DNA of 64,000 nt from Aquimarina sp. BL5 (GTDB lineage: Bacteria > Bacteroidota > Bacteroidia > Flavobacteriales > Flavobacteriaceae). Position 1 is the first letter of the stretch. The number at the start of each line of letters is the position of its first letter. A program made the translations under genes and the position numbers. The stretch spans positions 248,001 through 312,000 of the forward strand of contig NZ_CP031963.1 of NCBI RefSeq assembly GCF_003443675.1, read 5' to 3'. The notes under the pieces were generated by a model, which had not been told where the DNA came from, made no database searches, and worked only from the letters and a program-made list of their open reading frames with translations. Shown piece by piece: positions 9,571 through 17,670 of this stretch.

Positions 9571-10611
9571 TTAGAGTTCAAGTTTTAGATATGCCTCGAA
9601 TTGGGTATCATCTTTTTGATGTTCCAAGATATAATTATCCTTGTATATTACCTCAAGTCTTTGCTTAATATTTTTGGTTCCAATACCAGCTTCTGTATAC
9701 GTATCCGAAGTATTTATATGATTTTTAGTTTTTAATTCTAACGTATTCTCTTTAACGATTAAAGATATGCTTGCCGGACGATTCTTGTCGTTGATAATCC
9801 CGTGTTTACAAACATTCTCTACAAAATGTATCAAAATGAGGGAAGGTATTTTTTGATTATGGATAAATCCATCAATATGTAGTGATACATGAAAATTATC
9901 TTCATATCTGCGTTTAAAGAAATATAGATAATCTTCTATAAAAGCTATCTCTTTGTTTAAGAAAGCAAAATCTTCATTTGTTTCATAGGTAACGTATCTC
10001 AATAATTTAGATAACTTCATAATGTCACTGGCAGTTTCTGGTTTGTCATCATACAATTCCTCATAAAAATTGTTTAACGTATTGAATAAGAAGTGTGGAC
10101 TTATCTGAGATTTTAACACGGAGAGTTTAGCTTTTTCTTGTTCCATCTGTAAATGATGAATCTCTTCTTTATTTTCATTATATCTAAAAAATAAACACAC
10201 AACCCCACTCACCAAACAAACACGCAACGTATAGTATAATGAATCTAACAGATATGTACCAATAAGTTTAGATATTGGAGTTCCGAAGAAATAATTATGC
10301 TGCCCGATAATATTGTATAAAATGATTTCCTCTAGTAAAAACCGTATTCCTGCGAACAACATAATCATGGCTATGAATGCCAAGAAGTATTGGATATACT
10401 TTTTTTTAAATAAAAAACGTGGTGCACTATATATATAGTTTATCGTATATATAATAAGTAACGATATGGTAAATGTGATCTTAAATAAGAATAAAGACAG
10501 ATTTGATGAAAAAATATCTTTATCAAAAATGATATAATCACCAATAACATCAAGGATTATGATTGCTATTATGATTAGTACATTGTATAGCACTTCTTTT
10601 TTTACATTCAT
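9571..10611 (-). CDS. LytS-type sensor histidine kinase
   Basis: A 346-residue kinase with four membrane segments in the first 155 residues and no large periplasmic domain. A short coiled linker (QMEQEKAKLSVLK) precedes the His_kinase domain, whose phospho-acceptor motif is SQISPHFLFNTLNNFYEEL. The ATP-binding HATPase_c region includes the N-box-like HFVENVCKHG and the glycine motif GIGTKNIKQRL. The family is the LytS/YehU group that partners LytTR regulators, and the adjacent downstream gene is exactly such a regulator. The stimulus is unknown. Confidence 0.92.
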   Translation of the reverse strand: MNVKKEVLYNVLIIIAIIILDVIGDYIIFDKDIFSSNLSLFLFKITFTISLLIIYTINYIYSAPRFLFKKKYIQYFLAFIAMIMLFAGIRFLLEEIILYNIIGQHNYFFGTPISKLIGTYLLDSLYYTLRVCLVSGVVCLFFRYNENKEEIHHLQMEQEKAKLSVLKSQISPHFLFNTLNNFYEELYDDKPETASDIMKLSKLLRYVTYETNEDFAFLNKEIAFIEDYLYFFKRRYEDNFHVSLHIDGFIHNQKIPSLILIHFVENVCKHGIINDKNRPASISLIVKENTLELKTKNHINTSDTYTEAGIGTKNIKQRLEVIYKDNYILEHQKDDTQFEAYLKLEL

Positions 10612-10818
10612 ATATCAAAAGTACTTTTAAATGGGTACTGTTTTAGTTAATTAGTATGAACAATTCTTTTTATAGGATGAACTATAGCTTTGATACGACA
10701 AATATCTATGTTTTGTGATAGATAAGGTTCATAAAATTATAGTAGGTGTTTGTGTAAAACATACATAATTCGTGAGATAAGATAATACCATTGTATAGAA
10801 TTTAATAAATCATATATA

Positions 10819-11688
10819 ATGAAATACAGTCTATTATTACTCGCTAGTATCAGTGCGGTCTTTTTTACAACCAAAACGAGTGCACAAAAAGTATCAAAGG
10901 AAAACGAAGGAATCCTGAAACCTTATGCAAGTTATTATCCAAAACAGAAAACAAAAGTATTGATGGTAGGTACTTTTCATTTTTCATACCCAGGTTTGGA
11001 TTATACCAAAACAAATGATGATGATAAAATTGATGTGCTAAAAGAACCTAAAAAATCGGAAGTCGAAGAATTAGTAGCTTATATAAAACGGTTTAAACCT
11101 ACCAAAGTTGCTATAGAAGCAAAAGAAGATTGGGGGATGGACAAAGAATATAAGGAATACAGAGAAGGAAAACATAGAGATGTAAGAAATGAAAGTTATC
11201 AGCTAGGGATGCGTATAGCAAATGACCTGAAACATGATAAGATTTATTCGATAGATGCTACTACTTTTAGTTCTGATCTGGAAAAGAAGTATCCCGAAAT
11301 GATGAAAGAATTGACAGAAGGATATGATTTTAAGTCAGATGACCCTTATACTCAGATGGTACAGAAATCATTTAATGAATCTACCCAATTCCCATCCAAG
11401 GTGAAGATTCTGGATTATATTAAATATATGAATACCGTAGAAGGACATAGAAACAATTATGGAGCTTATCTAGTCGGTGATTTTAAGTTGGAGGATTATA
11501 GAGGTGCAGATTTTTTATCAATATGGTGGTATAACAGAAATCTAAGGATATTTAGAAAAATTCAACAAATAGAACAAAACGAAGAGGATAGAGTACTCGT
11601 AATTGTCGGTAACGGACACGCGTCTGTACTAAGACACCTTTTCGAATACTCACCAGAGTATGATTTTATAGAGTTTAGTAGTTTGTAA
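10819..11688 (+). CDS. DUF5694-type secreted protein
   Basis: A 289-residue protein with a signal peptide (about 1-22, ending TSAQ). The mature part shows VLMVGTFHFSYPG near its start, KPTKVAIEAKEDW, a central helical region and a C-terminal VIVGNGHASVLRHLF. This arrangement (GTFHF, then a conserved acidic segment, then a GxGHxxxLR end) is that of DUF5694, distantly similar to the TraB/ChaN-like fold. Its biochemical role is unknown. The His and Glu residues in these motifs could bind metal, but this is inference. The gene ends at a strong terminator shared with the convergent desaturase gene. Confidence 0.7.
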   Translation: MKYSLLLLASISAVFFTTKTSAQKVSKENEGILKPYASYYPKQKTKVLMVGTFHFSYPGLDYTKTNDDDKIDVLKEPKKSEVEELVAYIKRFKPTKVAIEAKEDWGMDKEYKEYREGKHRDVRNESYQLGMRIANDLKHDKIYSIDATTFSSDLEKKYPEMMKELTEGYDFKSDDPYTQMVQKSFNESTQFPSKVKILDYIKYMNTVEGHRNNYGAYLVGDFKLEDYRGADFLSIWWYNRNLRIFRKIQQIEQNEEDRVLVIVGNGHASVLRHLFEYSPEYDFIEFSSL

Positions 11689-11721
11689 TGATGTATAGAA
11701 AAACATCAGATTAATATAAAA

Positions 11722-11756
11722 CAAAAATATCGAGCATAATATGCTCGATATTTTTG
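11722..11756. terminator. Bidirectional terminator, perfect 16-bp stem
   Basis: A perfect inverted repeat (arms 11722-11737 and 11741-11756, core ATCGAGCAT) with a 3-nt loop and T-rich ends on both strands. It separates the convergent DUF5694 and desaturase genes. Confidence 0.9.
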
Positions 11757-11806
11757 TTTTATTACAGGAAATTAAAATGTATAAATGATATAACTATTAC
11801 CTATAA

Positions 11807-12553
11807 TTATTTTGTAATAACTGCACTCTTTTTTAACTTAATGATACGAAGTTTATCTAACAGTAACATGATATAATAAGTAGGGTCAATTTCGTGCCAT
11901 CGTACACCACCAAAATTAGCTCTGCCGCTATGCTTATGATGATTATTATGATAACCTTCTCCCATCATCAGGAAATCAATTGGTAATAGATTTTTAGAAG
12001 TGTTATCAACTTTGAAATTGGTGTATCCAATGATGTGACCAAACCAATTAATAATGACCCCGTGTATAGGTGCCATAAAGAAAGCTACAGGTAGAAATAA
12101 CCAGTGCCACCAAACCGAAGCAAAAAAATAAAAGAATATAGTATATCCTAAGCCCCAAGCAATTCTAGAAAAATTAGAGCTAGCAAAAGCATCAAAAGAT
12201 TTCCATTGCGGAGCATTTTTGGTGAATTTTGTATCCAGCGAGATTCTATTATTATTTATATCCTGATATATATTTTTGGTACGCCACATCATACTAAACA
12301 TATTACTATCATATTTAGGAGAATGCGGATCCTTTTCTGTATCTACGAAGGCATGATGCATGCGGTGCATTACACCATAACCATAAGCACTCAAGTAATT
12401 TGATCCCTGACATACCCACGTAAGAAAAAAACATGCTTTCTCAGTAAAATTAGACATAGTGAACGTCTGATGTGCTGCATATCGATGTAGAAAGAAACTT
12501 TGGAAAAATAAACCTGTATACCATAATACAAGCATAAAAATTAGAATAGCCAT
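11807..12553 (-). CDS. Acyl-CoA (fatty acid) desaturase
   Basis: A 248-residue membrane di-iron desaturase. The three histidine boxes are present: HRYAAH near residues 23-28, HRMHH near 64-68 and HNNHH near 208-212. They are interspersed with hydrophobic segments (N-terminal pair, and about 130-170). It introduces a double bond into acyl chains at the cytoplasmic face of the membrane, using molecular oxygen and a reductant. The length is somewhat short for the delta-9 stearoyl-CoA family but usual for bacterial members. It is monocistronic; a -7 element lies at 12650-12657. Confidence 0.9.
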   Translation of the reverse strand: MAILIFMLVLWYTGLFFQSFFLHRYAAHQTFTMSNFTEKACFFLTWVCQGSNYLSAYGYGVMHRMHHAFVDTEKDPHSPKYDSNMFSMMWRTKNIYQDINNNRISLDTKFTKNAPQWKSFDAFASSNFSRIAWGLGYTIFFYFFASVWWHWLFLPVAFFMAPIHGVIINWFGHIIGYTNFKVDNTSKNLLPIDFLMMGEGYHNNHHKHSGRANFGGVRWHEIDPTYYIMLLLDKLRIIKLKKSAVITK

Positions 12554-12649
12554 TTTTAAAATGATGTTGAGTTTGTAATTATTTTACTTGCGACTATCTT
12601 AACTAAATACCCAATATTGACTAATTTGGTTATTTAGAAAAGAACAGCA

Positions 12650-12657
12650 CAAAAGTA
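12650..12657 (-). promoter_or_regulatory. Candidate -7 element (TACTTTTG) of the desaturase gene
   Basis: The minus strand reads TACTTTTG, an exact TAnnTTTG match, about 97 nt before the desaturase start. No TTG is found at the -33 distance. Confidence 0.35.
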
Positions 12658-12774
12658 AGGATATATACTAGATGGATATCGTTATATTGTAGTTATATTT
12701 TCTATAGCACTATCTTTATGTAAAGATTAGTGAAAATAACTTTTCTTCGGGTTAAATTACAATCATAATCTTCT

Positions 12775-12782
12775 TAGATTTG
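12775..12782 (+). promoter_or_regulatory. Candidate -7 element (TAGATTTG) of the flavoprotein gene
   Basis: An exact TAnnTTTG match 28 nt before the ATG at 12811. The -33 TTG is missing. Confidence 0.4.
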
Positions 12783-12810
12783 AGAAACTACACTAACCAA
12801 TTAAAACAAA

Positions 12811-14397
12811 ATGATTCAATCCTATAAACAACGTCCGAAATTAGAAGAAAGTTATGATACAATTATCATAGGATCTGGAATGGGAAGTCTTACTGTAGGA
12901 GCTATTTTAGCTAAAGAAGGGCAGAAAGTGCTTATCCTAGAAAGTCATTATACGGCTGGTGGTTTTACACATGTGTTTAAGCGTAAAGGATATGAATGGG
13001 ATGTTGGAATTCATTATATAGGAGGTGTACAACAAGAGAACAGTCCTATACGAAAACTGTTTGACTATGTGTCTGATAGTAAGTTAGAATGGGCCGATAT
13101 GGGTGAGGTATATGATCGCATTATTATTGGTGATAAATCGTATGATTTTGTAAAGGGTGTTGAGAATTTTAGAAATAAGATAGTTAGTTATTTCCCTGAA
13201 GAAGAGAAGGCTATTGATAGCTATATAAACTTGGTTTTTAAAGCTAATAAAGTAATGGGTTCTTTTTATAAAGAAAAAGCATTACCTAATTTTCTTCGTT
13301 TTCTGATTGGTGGATTCTTAAAAAGACCGTATTTAAAATATTCAGATCAAACTACGCATCAAGTAATCAGCGGACTTACCAAAAATGAAGAGTTAATTAA
13401 AGTGCTATCCGCGCAATATGGGGATTATGGCTTACCGCCAAAACAGAGTAGTTTTGCAATGCACGCTTCTGTAGCCAGACATTATTTTGGTGGAGGTAAC
13501 TTTCCTATTGGAGGGTCTTCTAGAATAGTGGATACGATTGATCCCGTCATCGCAGCTGCTGATGGTACGATATTAATAAATGCAACTGTAGAGGAAGTGA
13601 TTATCGAGAATGATATAGCGAAAGGGGTGAAAATGATTGATGGCAAAGAATTTTATGCCGATACGATAATCAGTGGAGCAGGAGTGTTTAATACGTTCGA
13701 TAGATTAATTCCTAAAGCTATAGGTATTAAACATAAATTACAGGAAAAGTTACAAAAACTGAAACCATCCGTTTCCCACGCTTGCTTATATATGGGATTT
13801 AAAAATTCTCCTGAAGAATTAAAACTGCCTAAGACTAATTTTTGGATCTATCCAGAAGACGGTGATCATGATACCTGCGTGGATCGCTATCTAAAAGATG
13901 AAGAAGCTCCATTTCCTGTGGTATATGTTTCTTTTCCATCGGCCAAAGACCCTGATTGGTCTAATAGATATCCTGGTAGAAGTACAATCGATATTATTAC
14001 ACTTGTTCCTTATGAAACGGTTTCACAATGGAAAGATACCCGTTGGATGAAACGAGGTGAAGCCTACGAAGCTTGGAAAGAAAAGATAGCACAGCGATTG
14101 ATGAAAGAACTTTTTAAACAACTTCCTCATTTAGATGGACACGTAGATCATTATGAACTTTCTACACCGCTGAGTACACAACATTTTGTAAACTATGAGA
14201 AGGGAGAAATTTATGGAATCGATCATACTCCAGATCGTTTTCGTCAGAAGTTTTTACAACCCAGAACTCCAATTAAAGGTTTGTACCTAACGGGTCAGGA
14301 TATTGTCACCGCGGGTGTTGGAGGAGCTCTATTTGCTGGTGTCGTAACAGCATCAGCTGCTGTGCGCAAAAACTTTAAGAATAAGATATTTGGATAG
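12811..14397 (+). CDS. Phytoene-desaturase/retinol-saturase-like FAD oxidoreductase
   Basis: A 528-residue flavoprotein. The FAD-binding dinucleotide motif GSGMGSLTVGAILAKEG lies at about residues 22-38 and ends in the ribose-binding Glu of LILESHY. The family continuation TAGGFTHVF, then WDVGIHYIGG, is also present. Near the C-terminus GLYLTGQDIVTAGVGGALFAG closes the FAD site. This pattern is that of the carotenoid isomerase (CrtISO), all-trans-retinol 13,14-reductase and phytoene desaturase group, which acts on polyene or prenyl substrates. The substrate is not determined here. It is followed by a small iron-sulfur protein gene, and lies away from any visible carotenoid cluster. Confidence 0.85.
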   Translation: MIQSYKQRPKLEESYDTIIIGSGMGSLTVGAILAKEGQKVLILESHYTAGGFTHVFKRKGYEWDVGIHYIGGVQQENSPIRKLFDYVSDSKLEWADMGEVYDRIIIGDKSYDFVKGVENFRNKIVSYFPEEEKAIDSYINLVFKANKVMGSFYKEKALPNFLRFLIGGFLKRPYLKYSDQTTHQVISGLTKNEELIKVLSAQYGDYGLPPKQSSFAMHASVARHYFGGGNFPIGGSSRIVDTIDPVIAAADGTILINATVEEVIIENDIAKGVKMIDGKEFYADTIISGAGVFNTFDRLIPKAIGIKHKLQEKLQKLKPSVSHACLYMGFKNSPEELKLPKTNFWIYPEDGDHDTCVDRYLKDEEAPFPVVYVSFPSAKDPDWSNRYPGRSTIDIITLVPYETVSQWKDTRWMKRGEAYEAWKEKIAQRLMKELFKQLPHLDGHVDHYELSTPLSTQHFVNYEKGEIYGIDHTPDRFRQKFLQPRTPIKGLYLTGQDIVTAGVGGALFAGVVTASAAVRKNFKNKIFG

Positions 14398-14473
14398 TTT
14401 GTTAGGTGAAGATTACAAGGTATAATACTAGAAGAATTATGTATCTTTAGAATTAACTATTAAAACGTTAGAT

Positions 14474-14701
14474 ATGGAAACAAACGATATAAGAAAAGAA
14501 TATACAAATGGAGAGCTCACAATCGTATGGAAACCCGGAAAATGTATTCATGCTGGAGTTTGCGTAAAAACACTACCAGAAGTTTATCAACCTAACGAAA
14601 AACCGTGGATTCAACCAGAAATGGCAGCAACAGAGGCATTGAAAAGTCAAATAGATGCTTGTCCGTCCAAAGCGTTAAGTTATTATATGAATACTAAGTA
14701 A
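14474..14701 (+). CDS. Small (4Fe-4S) mono-cluster protein, YjdI-like
   Basis: A 75-residue protein with the pattern GKCIHAGVCVKTLP, a Trp-Ile segment (KPWIQPE) and a late DACPSKAL. Three Cys plus the conserved His fit the divergent 4Fe-4S mono-cluster domain (Fer4_19, E. coli YjdI type), where the full length is about 70-75 residues. It probably carries electrons; its partner is unknown. It starts 76 nt after the flavoprotein on the same strand and has its own near-consensus -7 element (TATCTTTA, 14442-14449), so it may be expressed both with and without that gene. It ends at a strong terminator. Confidence 0.85.
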   Translation: METNDIRKEYTNGELTIVWKPGKCIHAGVCVKTLPEVYQPNEKPWIQPEMAATEALKSQIDACPSKALSYYMNTK

Positions 14702-14727
14702 TATTGACTATGAATTGGATAAAAATA

Positions 14728-14759
14728 AAAACCGAATTCTTTTTTTAGAATTCGGTTTT
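14728..14759. terminator. Bidirectional terminator
   Basis: A 13-bp perfect stem (14728-14740 with 14747-14759, core CCGAATTCT) around a six-T loop, with A and T runs at its ends. It sits between the convergent iron-sulfur protein gene and the aldehyde dehydrogenase gene. Confidence 0.88.
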
Positions 14760-14780
14760 GAAACTTAAAGAAAGTTGTGA

Positions 14781-16178
14781 TTATTTCGATGCAATCACAA
14801 TAGATTTAATATTCACGAACTCTTTTACACCAAATCCACCGTGCTCTCTGCCATAACCTGATCTTTTAACACCTCCGAATGGCATTCCAGGTTCTGCCAA
14901 TCCGAAAGAATTAATAAATATCATACCGGTATCAAAGTGATTCTGAGCAAGACGAATAGCTTTATCTATATCTTTTGTAAAAATACCTCCACCAAGTCCA
15001 AACTCACTATCATTTGCAATTCGCATCGCATCTTCTTCATCCTTAGCTTTGATCAATGAAGCTACAGGACCGAAAAGTTCATCGTCATAAGCAGGTTGCC
15101 CGGGTGATACAGACCCCAAAACAGTAGCAGGGTAATAAAAACCTTTACCTTTGGGAATTTCTCCACCGCATAATATTTTTGCACCATTTTTAACACTTTC
15201 TTGGACTTGTTCATGAAGTGTTTCTCTAAGATCTTCTCTAGCTATAGGTCCCATTTTATTTTCAGATGAAGTAGGATCTCCAACTTTAATATTACTCATA
15301 GCTTCTACAAAGGCATCTTTAAATTTATCATAAATTTTATCCACAACAATAAAACGTTTGGCAGCAATACAAGTTTCTCCATTATTGTAGATGCGTCCTC
15401 TCACACACATTTTTACTGCCATGTCCATATCAGCATCTTCTAGAACTAGATACGCATCATTACTACCCAACTCTAATACAGTCTTTTTTAGTTGAGTTCC
15501 TGCCTTTTCTGCGATTATTTCACCAGCTTTAGGACTACCTGTTAAAGTAATGCCTCTTATTAGTTTGTTTTTAATAATAGTATCCGACTGATCGTGATTT
15601 ATAACTAAGACACTGAAAAGGTCTTTAGGTAAATCGGCATCCAAAAATATTTTTTCTAGCAGTTTAGCACTTCCGGTAACGTTGGCTGCATGTTTTAGAA
15701 GTACTCCATTTCCAGCCATAAGGCTTGCAACTGCATAGCGTACAACTTGATAGGACGGATAATTCCAAGGTTGGATTCCGTAGATTACTCCAATTGGTGA
15801 GTATGTAACGATTCCTCGTCCTCCTCCAGATAGTGTTCTTTCTTCAGGTGCAAGATCTTTAGGACCGTTGTCTGCAGCATATTCGCATATAGAAATGCAT
15901 AAGTCTACTTCTTGCTCACTTTGTTTCAATAATTTACCCATTTCCTCTGTCATTAGATGGGCAAGCTCAGATTTATATTTTTTTAGACTCGAGCCAATGG
16001 ACTTAATTTTTTCTGATCTTTCTGACAGAGAAAACGTTTTCCATTCTAGAAAAGCATTATGACAATTCTGTATTTTTTCTTTTACTGTTTTATCAGACAT
16101 ATATTCATAATGCCCAATTTCTTCTCCTGTAGCAGGATTTATAGTTGTGATAATTTTTTGGTCTATTTCTGTGTTCAT
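14781..16178 (-). CDS. Succinate-semialdehyde-type aldehyde dehydrogenase
   Basis: A 465-residue ALDH. NAD(P)-binding residues are seen in IQPWNYPSYQ and the GSPKAGEII segment. The general base Glu lies in VLELGSND, and the catalytic Cys in NNGETCIAAKRF at about residue 270. The C-terminal FGGVKRSGYGREHG is characteristic. The closest recognisable group is the Sad/GabD-like NAD(P)-dependent succinate-semialdehyde dehydrogenases. The substrate range of this group is broad, so the exact aldehyde is inference. The gene follows an SDR gene on the same strand with a 47-nt gap, which suggests paired alcohol/aldehyde oxidation or detoxification. Confidence 0.85.
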   Translation of the reverse strand: MNTEIDQKIITTINPATGEEIGHYEYMSDKTVKEKIQNCHNAFLEWKTFSLSERSEKIKSIGSSLKKYKSELAHLMTEEMGKLLKQSEQEVDLCISICEYAADNGPKDLAPEERTLSGGGRGIVTYSPIGVIYGIQPWNYPSYQVVRYAVASLMAGNGVLLKHAANVTGSAKLLEKIFLDADLPKDLFSVLVINHDQSDTIIKNKLIRGITLTGSPKAGEIIAEKAGTQLKKTVLELGSNDAYLVLEDADMDMAVKMCVRGRIYNNGETCIAAKRFIVVDKIYDKFKDAFVEAMSNIKVGDPTSSENKMGPIAREDLRETLHEQVQESVKNGAKILCGGEIPKGKGFYYPATVLGSVSPGQPAYDDELFGPVASLIKAKDEEDAMRIANDSEFGLGGGIFTKDIDKAIRLAQNHFDTGMIFINSFGLAEPGMPFGGVKRSGYGREHGGFGVKEFVNIKSIVIASK

Positions 16179-16225
16179 GATATTTAAAATTTTATAATTA
16201 GCCGTTTCGTTTTAAACATTTTGTT

Positions 16226-16966
16226 TTATTGTTGCTCACTCGGCATTACATGAACATCATTTATATTAACCCTATCAGGTTGTGTCAAAGCGTATATAAT
16301 AGCTTCAGCAATATCTTCAGACTCTAAAGTTGTCATGTTTTTCAGATCAGAAAACTTTTCTAAGATATCCTCGTCTGTAATTGTTTCGGTTAATTCGGTA
16401 GAAACAGCACCAGGCTCTATAGAAGTTACACGGATACCATATTTAGGAGTTAGTTCTTGTCGTAATCCTTCTGAAAACATTTTTACAGCGGCTTTTGTAG
16501 CACAATACACTGCACCACCTGGAAAGTATTTATAAGCAGCGGTAGAAGAAATATTGATAATATGCCCACCTTTATTCTTTATTAGAGTTGGTAAAACAGC
16601 AGAAACACCGTTAAGAACTCCTTTTATATTAACATCCACCATGGTATTCCATTCATCTGTCTTAAATTTTTCGACGTATGATAAAGGCATCAATCCGGCG
16701 TTGTTTACAATAACATTCACGGTTTTAAAGGTATCAAGTGTCTTTTTTACAATGGCATCGAAGTTGTCTTTTTTGGTAACATCGCCAGCGACCACTAAAG
16801 CTTCACCACCTTTATCTTCAATTTTCTTTTTCAGTTTTTCTAGGCGTTCTTCTCTTCTTGCTGTGAGCACTACTTTAGCCCCGTGTTTTGCAAGTTTAAG
16901 TGCTGTCGACTCACCTATTCCACTGGAAGCACCTGTAATAATAATAACACTGTTTTCTAATTTCAT
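16226..16966 (-). CDS. Classical short-chain dehydrogenase/reductase
   Basis: A 246-residue SDR. The cofactor motif TGASSGIGEST (about 11-21) is followed by TARREERL, whose Arg residues favour NADP(H). NNAG is present, and the catalytic Ser-Tyr-Lys triad appears as ISSTAAY and YCATKAAVK. The overall pattern resembles the YdfG / clavulanate-dehydrogenase-like group, which reduces 3-hydroxy acids, semialdehydes and a wide range of carbonyls. It is probably co-transcribed with the aldehyde dehydrogenase downstream. Confidence 0.88.
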   Translation of the reverse strand: MKLENSVIIITGASSGIGESTALKLAKHGAKVVLTARREERLEKLKKKIEDKGGEALVVAGDVTKKDNFDAIVKKTLDTFKTVNVIVNNAGLMPLSYVEKFKTDEWNTMVDVNIKGVLNGVSAVLPTLIKNKGGHIINISSTAAYKYFPGGAVYCATKAAVKMFSEGLRQELTPKYGIRVTSIEPGAVSTELTETITDEDILEKFSDLKNMTTLESEDIAEAIIYALTQPDRVNINDVHVMPSEQQ

Positions 16967-17110
16967 AATATTATTTTTTGTTGTTTCTCAAAGTTCGGTG
17001 ATATTTAATTCTTTGATTAATTCAATCAATACTTTTGTTAATGGAAATACTAAACAGAGATGCAATAAAACTTAATGTAACAATTAACTTTTTTCGAAGG
17101 TATTGAGTAA

Positions 17111-17464
17111 TTAAAAGAGTAGTATCGTCTCTAAATGAATATAAGTGAGGTATAATGTAATGCTGTGAATCATTTGATCCAAACCGAGGAGTGGAAAAAA
17201 GATTCGTGGGTTTTCTCGATAGCGCATTGTGAGTTTGCTAGTAAAGAAATCGGTGAAACCATGTAAAAAGCTGTTTATTAAAACGTAAGCAATAGCAATT
17301 TTAATGGGGAATAAGAAAATACTAAACATCGCTAATGTAATAGTGTAAACTATAACATGAACGAATAACCATTTCATTTCTTCGCTCTTTCCCATAGCCA
17401 TTTTAGAGGTTTGAAATGCAAAATCTCCTATCCAGTGCGCTATGAGAATCCAGCTAAAGATCAT
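17111..17464 (-). CDS. DUF3307 membrane protein
   Basis: A 117-residue protein with about four hydrophobic segments and the conserved AHWIGDFAFQ start, HVIVYT, INSFLHGFTDFFTSK and LGLDQMIHSITLY elements of DUF3307. His and Asp residues repeated within the membrane segments are the family signature. The function is unknown. Related genes elsewhere often stand next to SatD-like regulators, but none is seen here. A -7-like TAAGTTTG lies at 17551-17558 on the minus strand, with TTG at a short 15-nt spacing. Confidence 0.8.
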   Translation of the reverse strand: MIFSWILIAHWIGDFAFQTSKMAMGKSEEMKWLFVHVIVYTITLAMFSIFLFPIKIAIAYVLINSFLHGFTDFFTSKLTMRYRENPRIFFPLLGLDQMIHSITLYLTYIHLETILLF

Positions 17465-17670
17465 ACCTAAAAGATATCAATTCAGTAAGTTATAACCTAA
17501 TTGTTTATATAAAGTTTTAATAATTGTAGCTAAAAACATACAAAAAGAGCGCAAACTTAAGTATATTGTAATAACAATAGTTTTGAACCAAATTGTGAGC
17601 TATTTACTCTTTTATGAGATGGATATGCACTAGTATGCATTAGTAATATATCAAAGTTTAATACTATCGG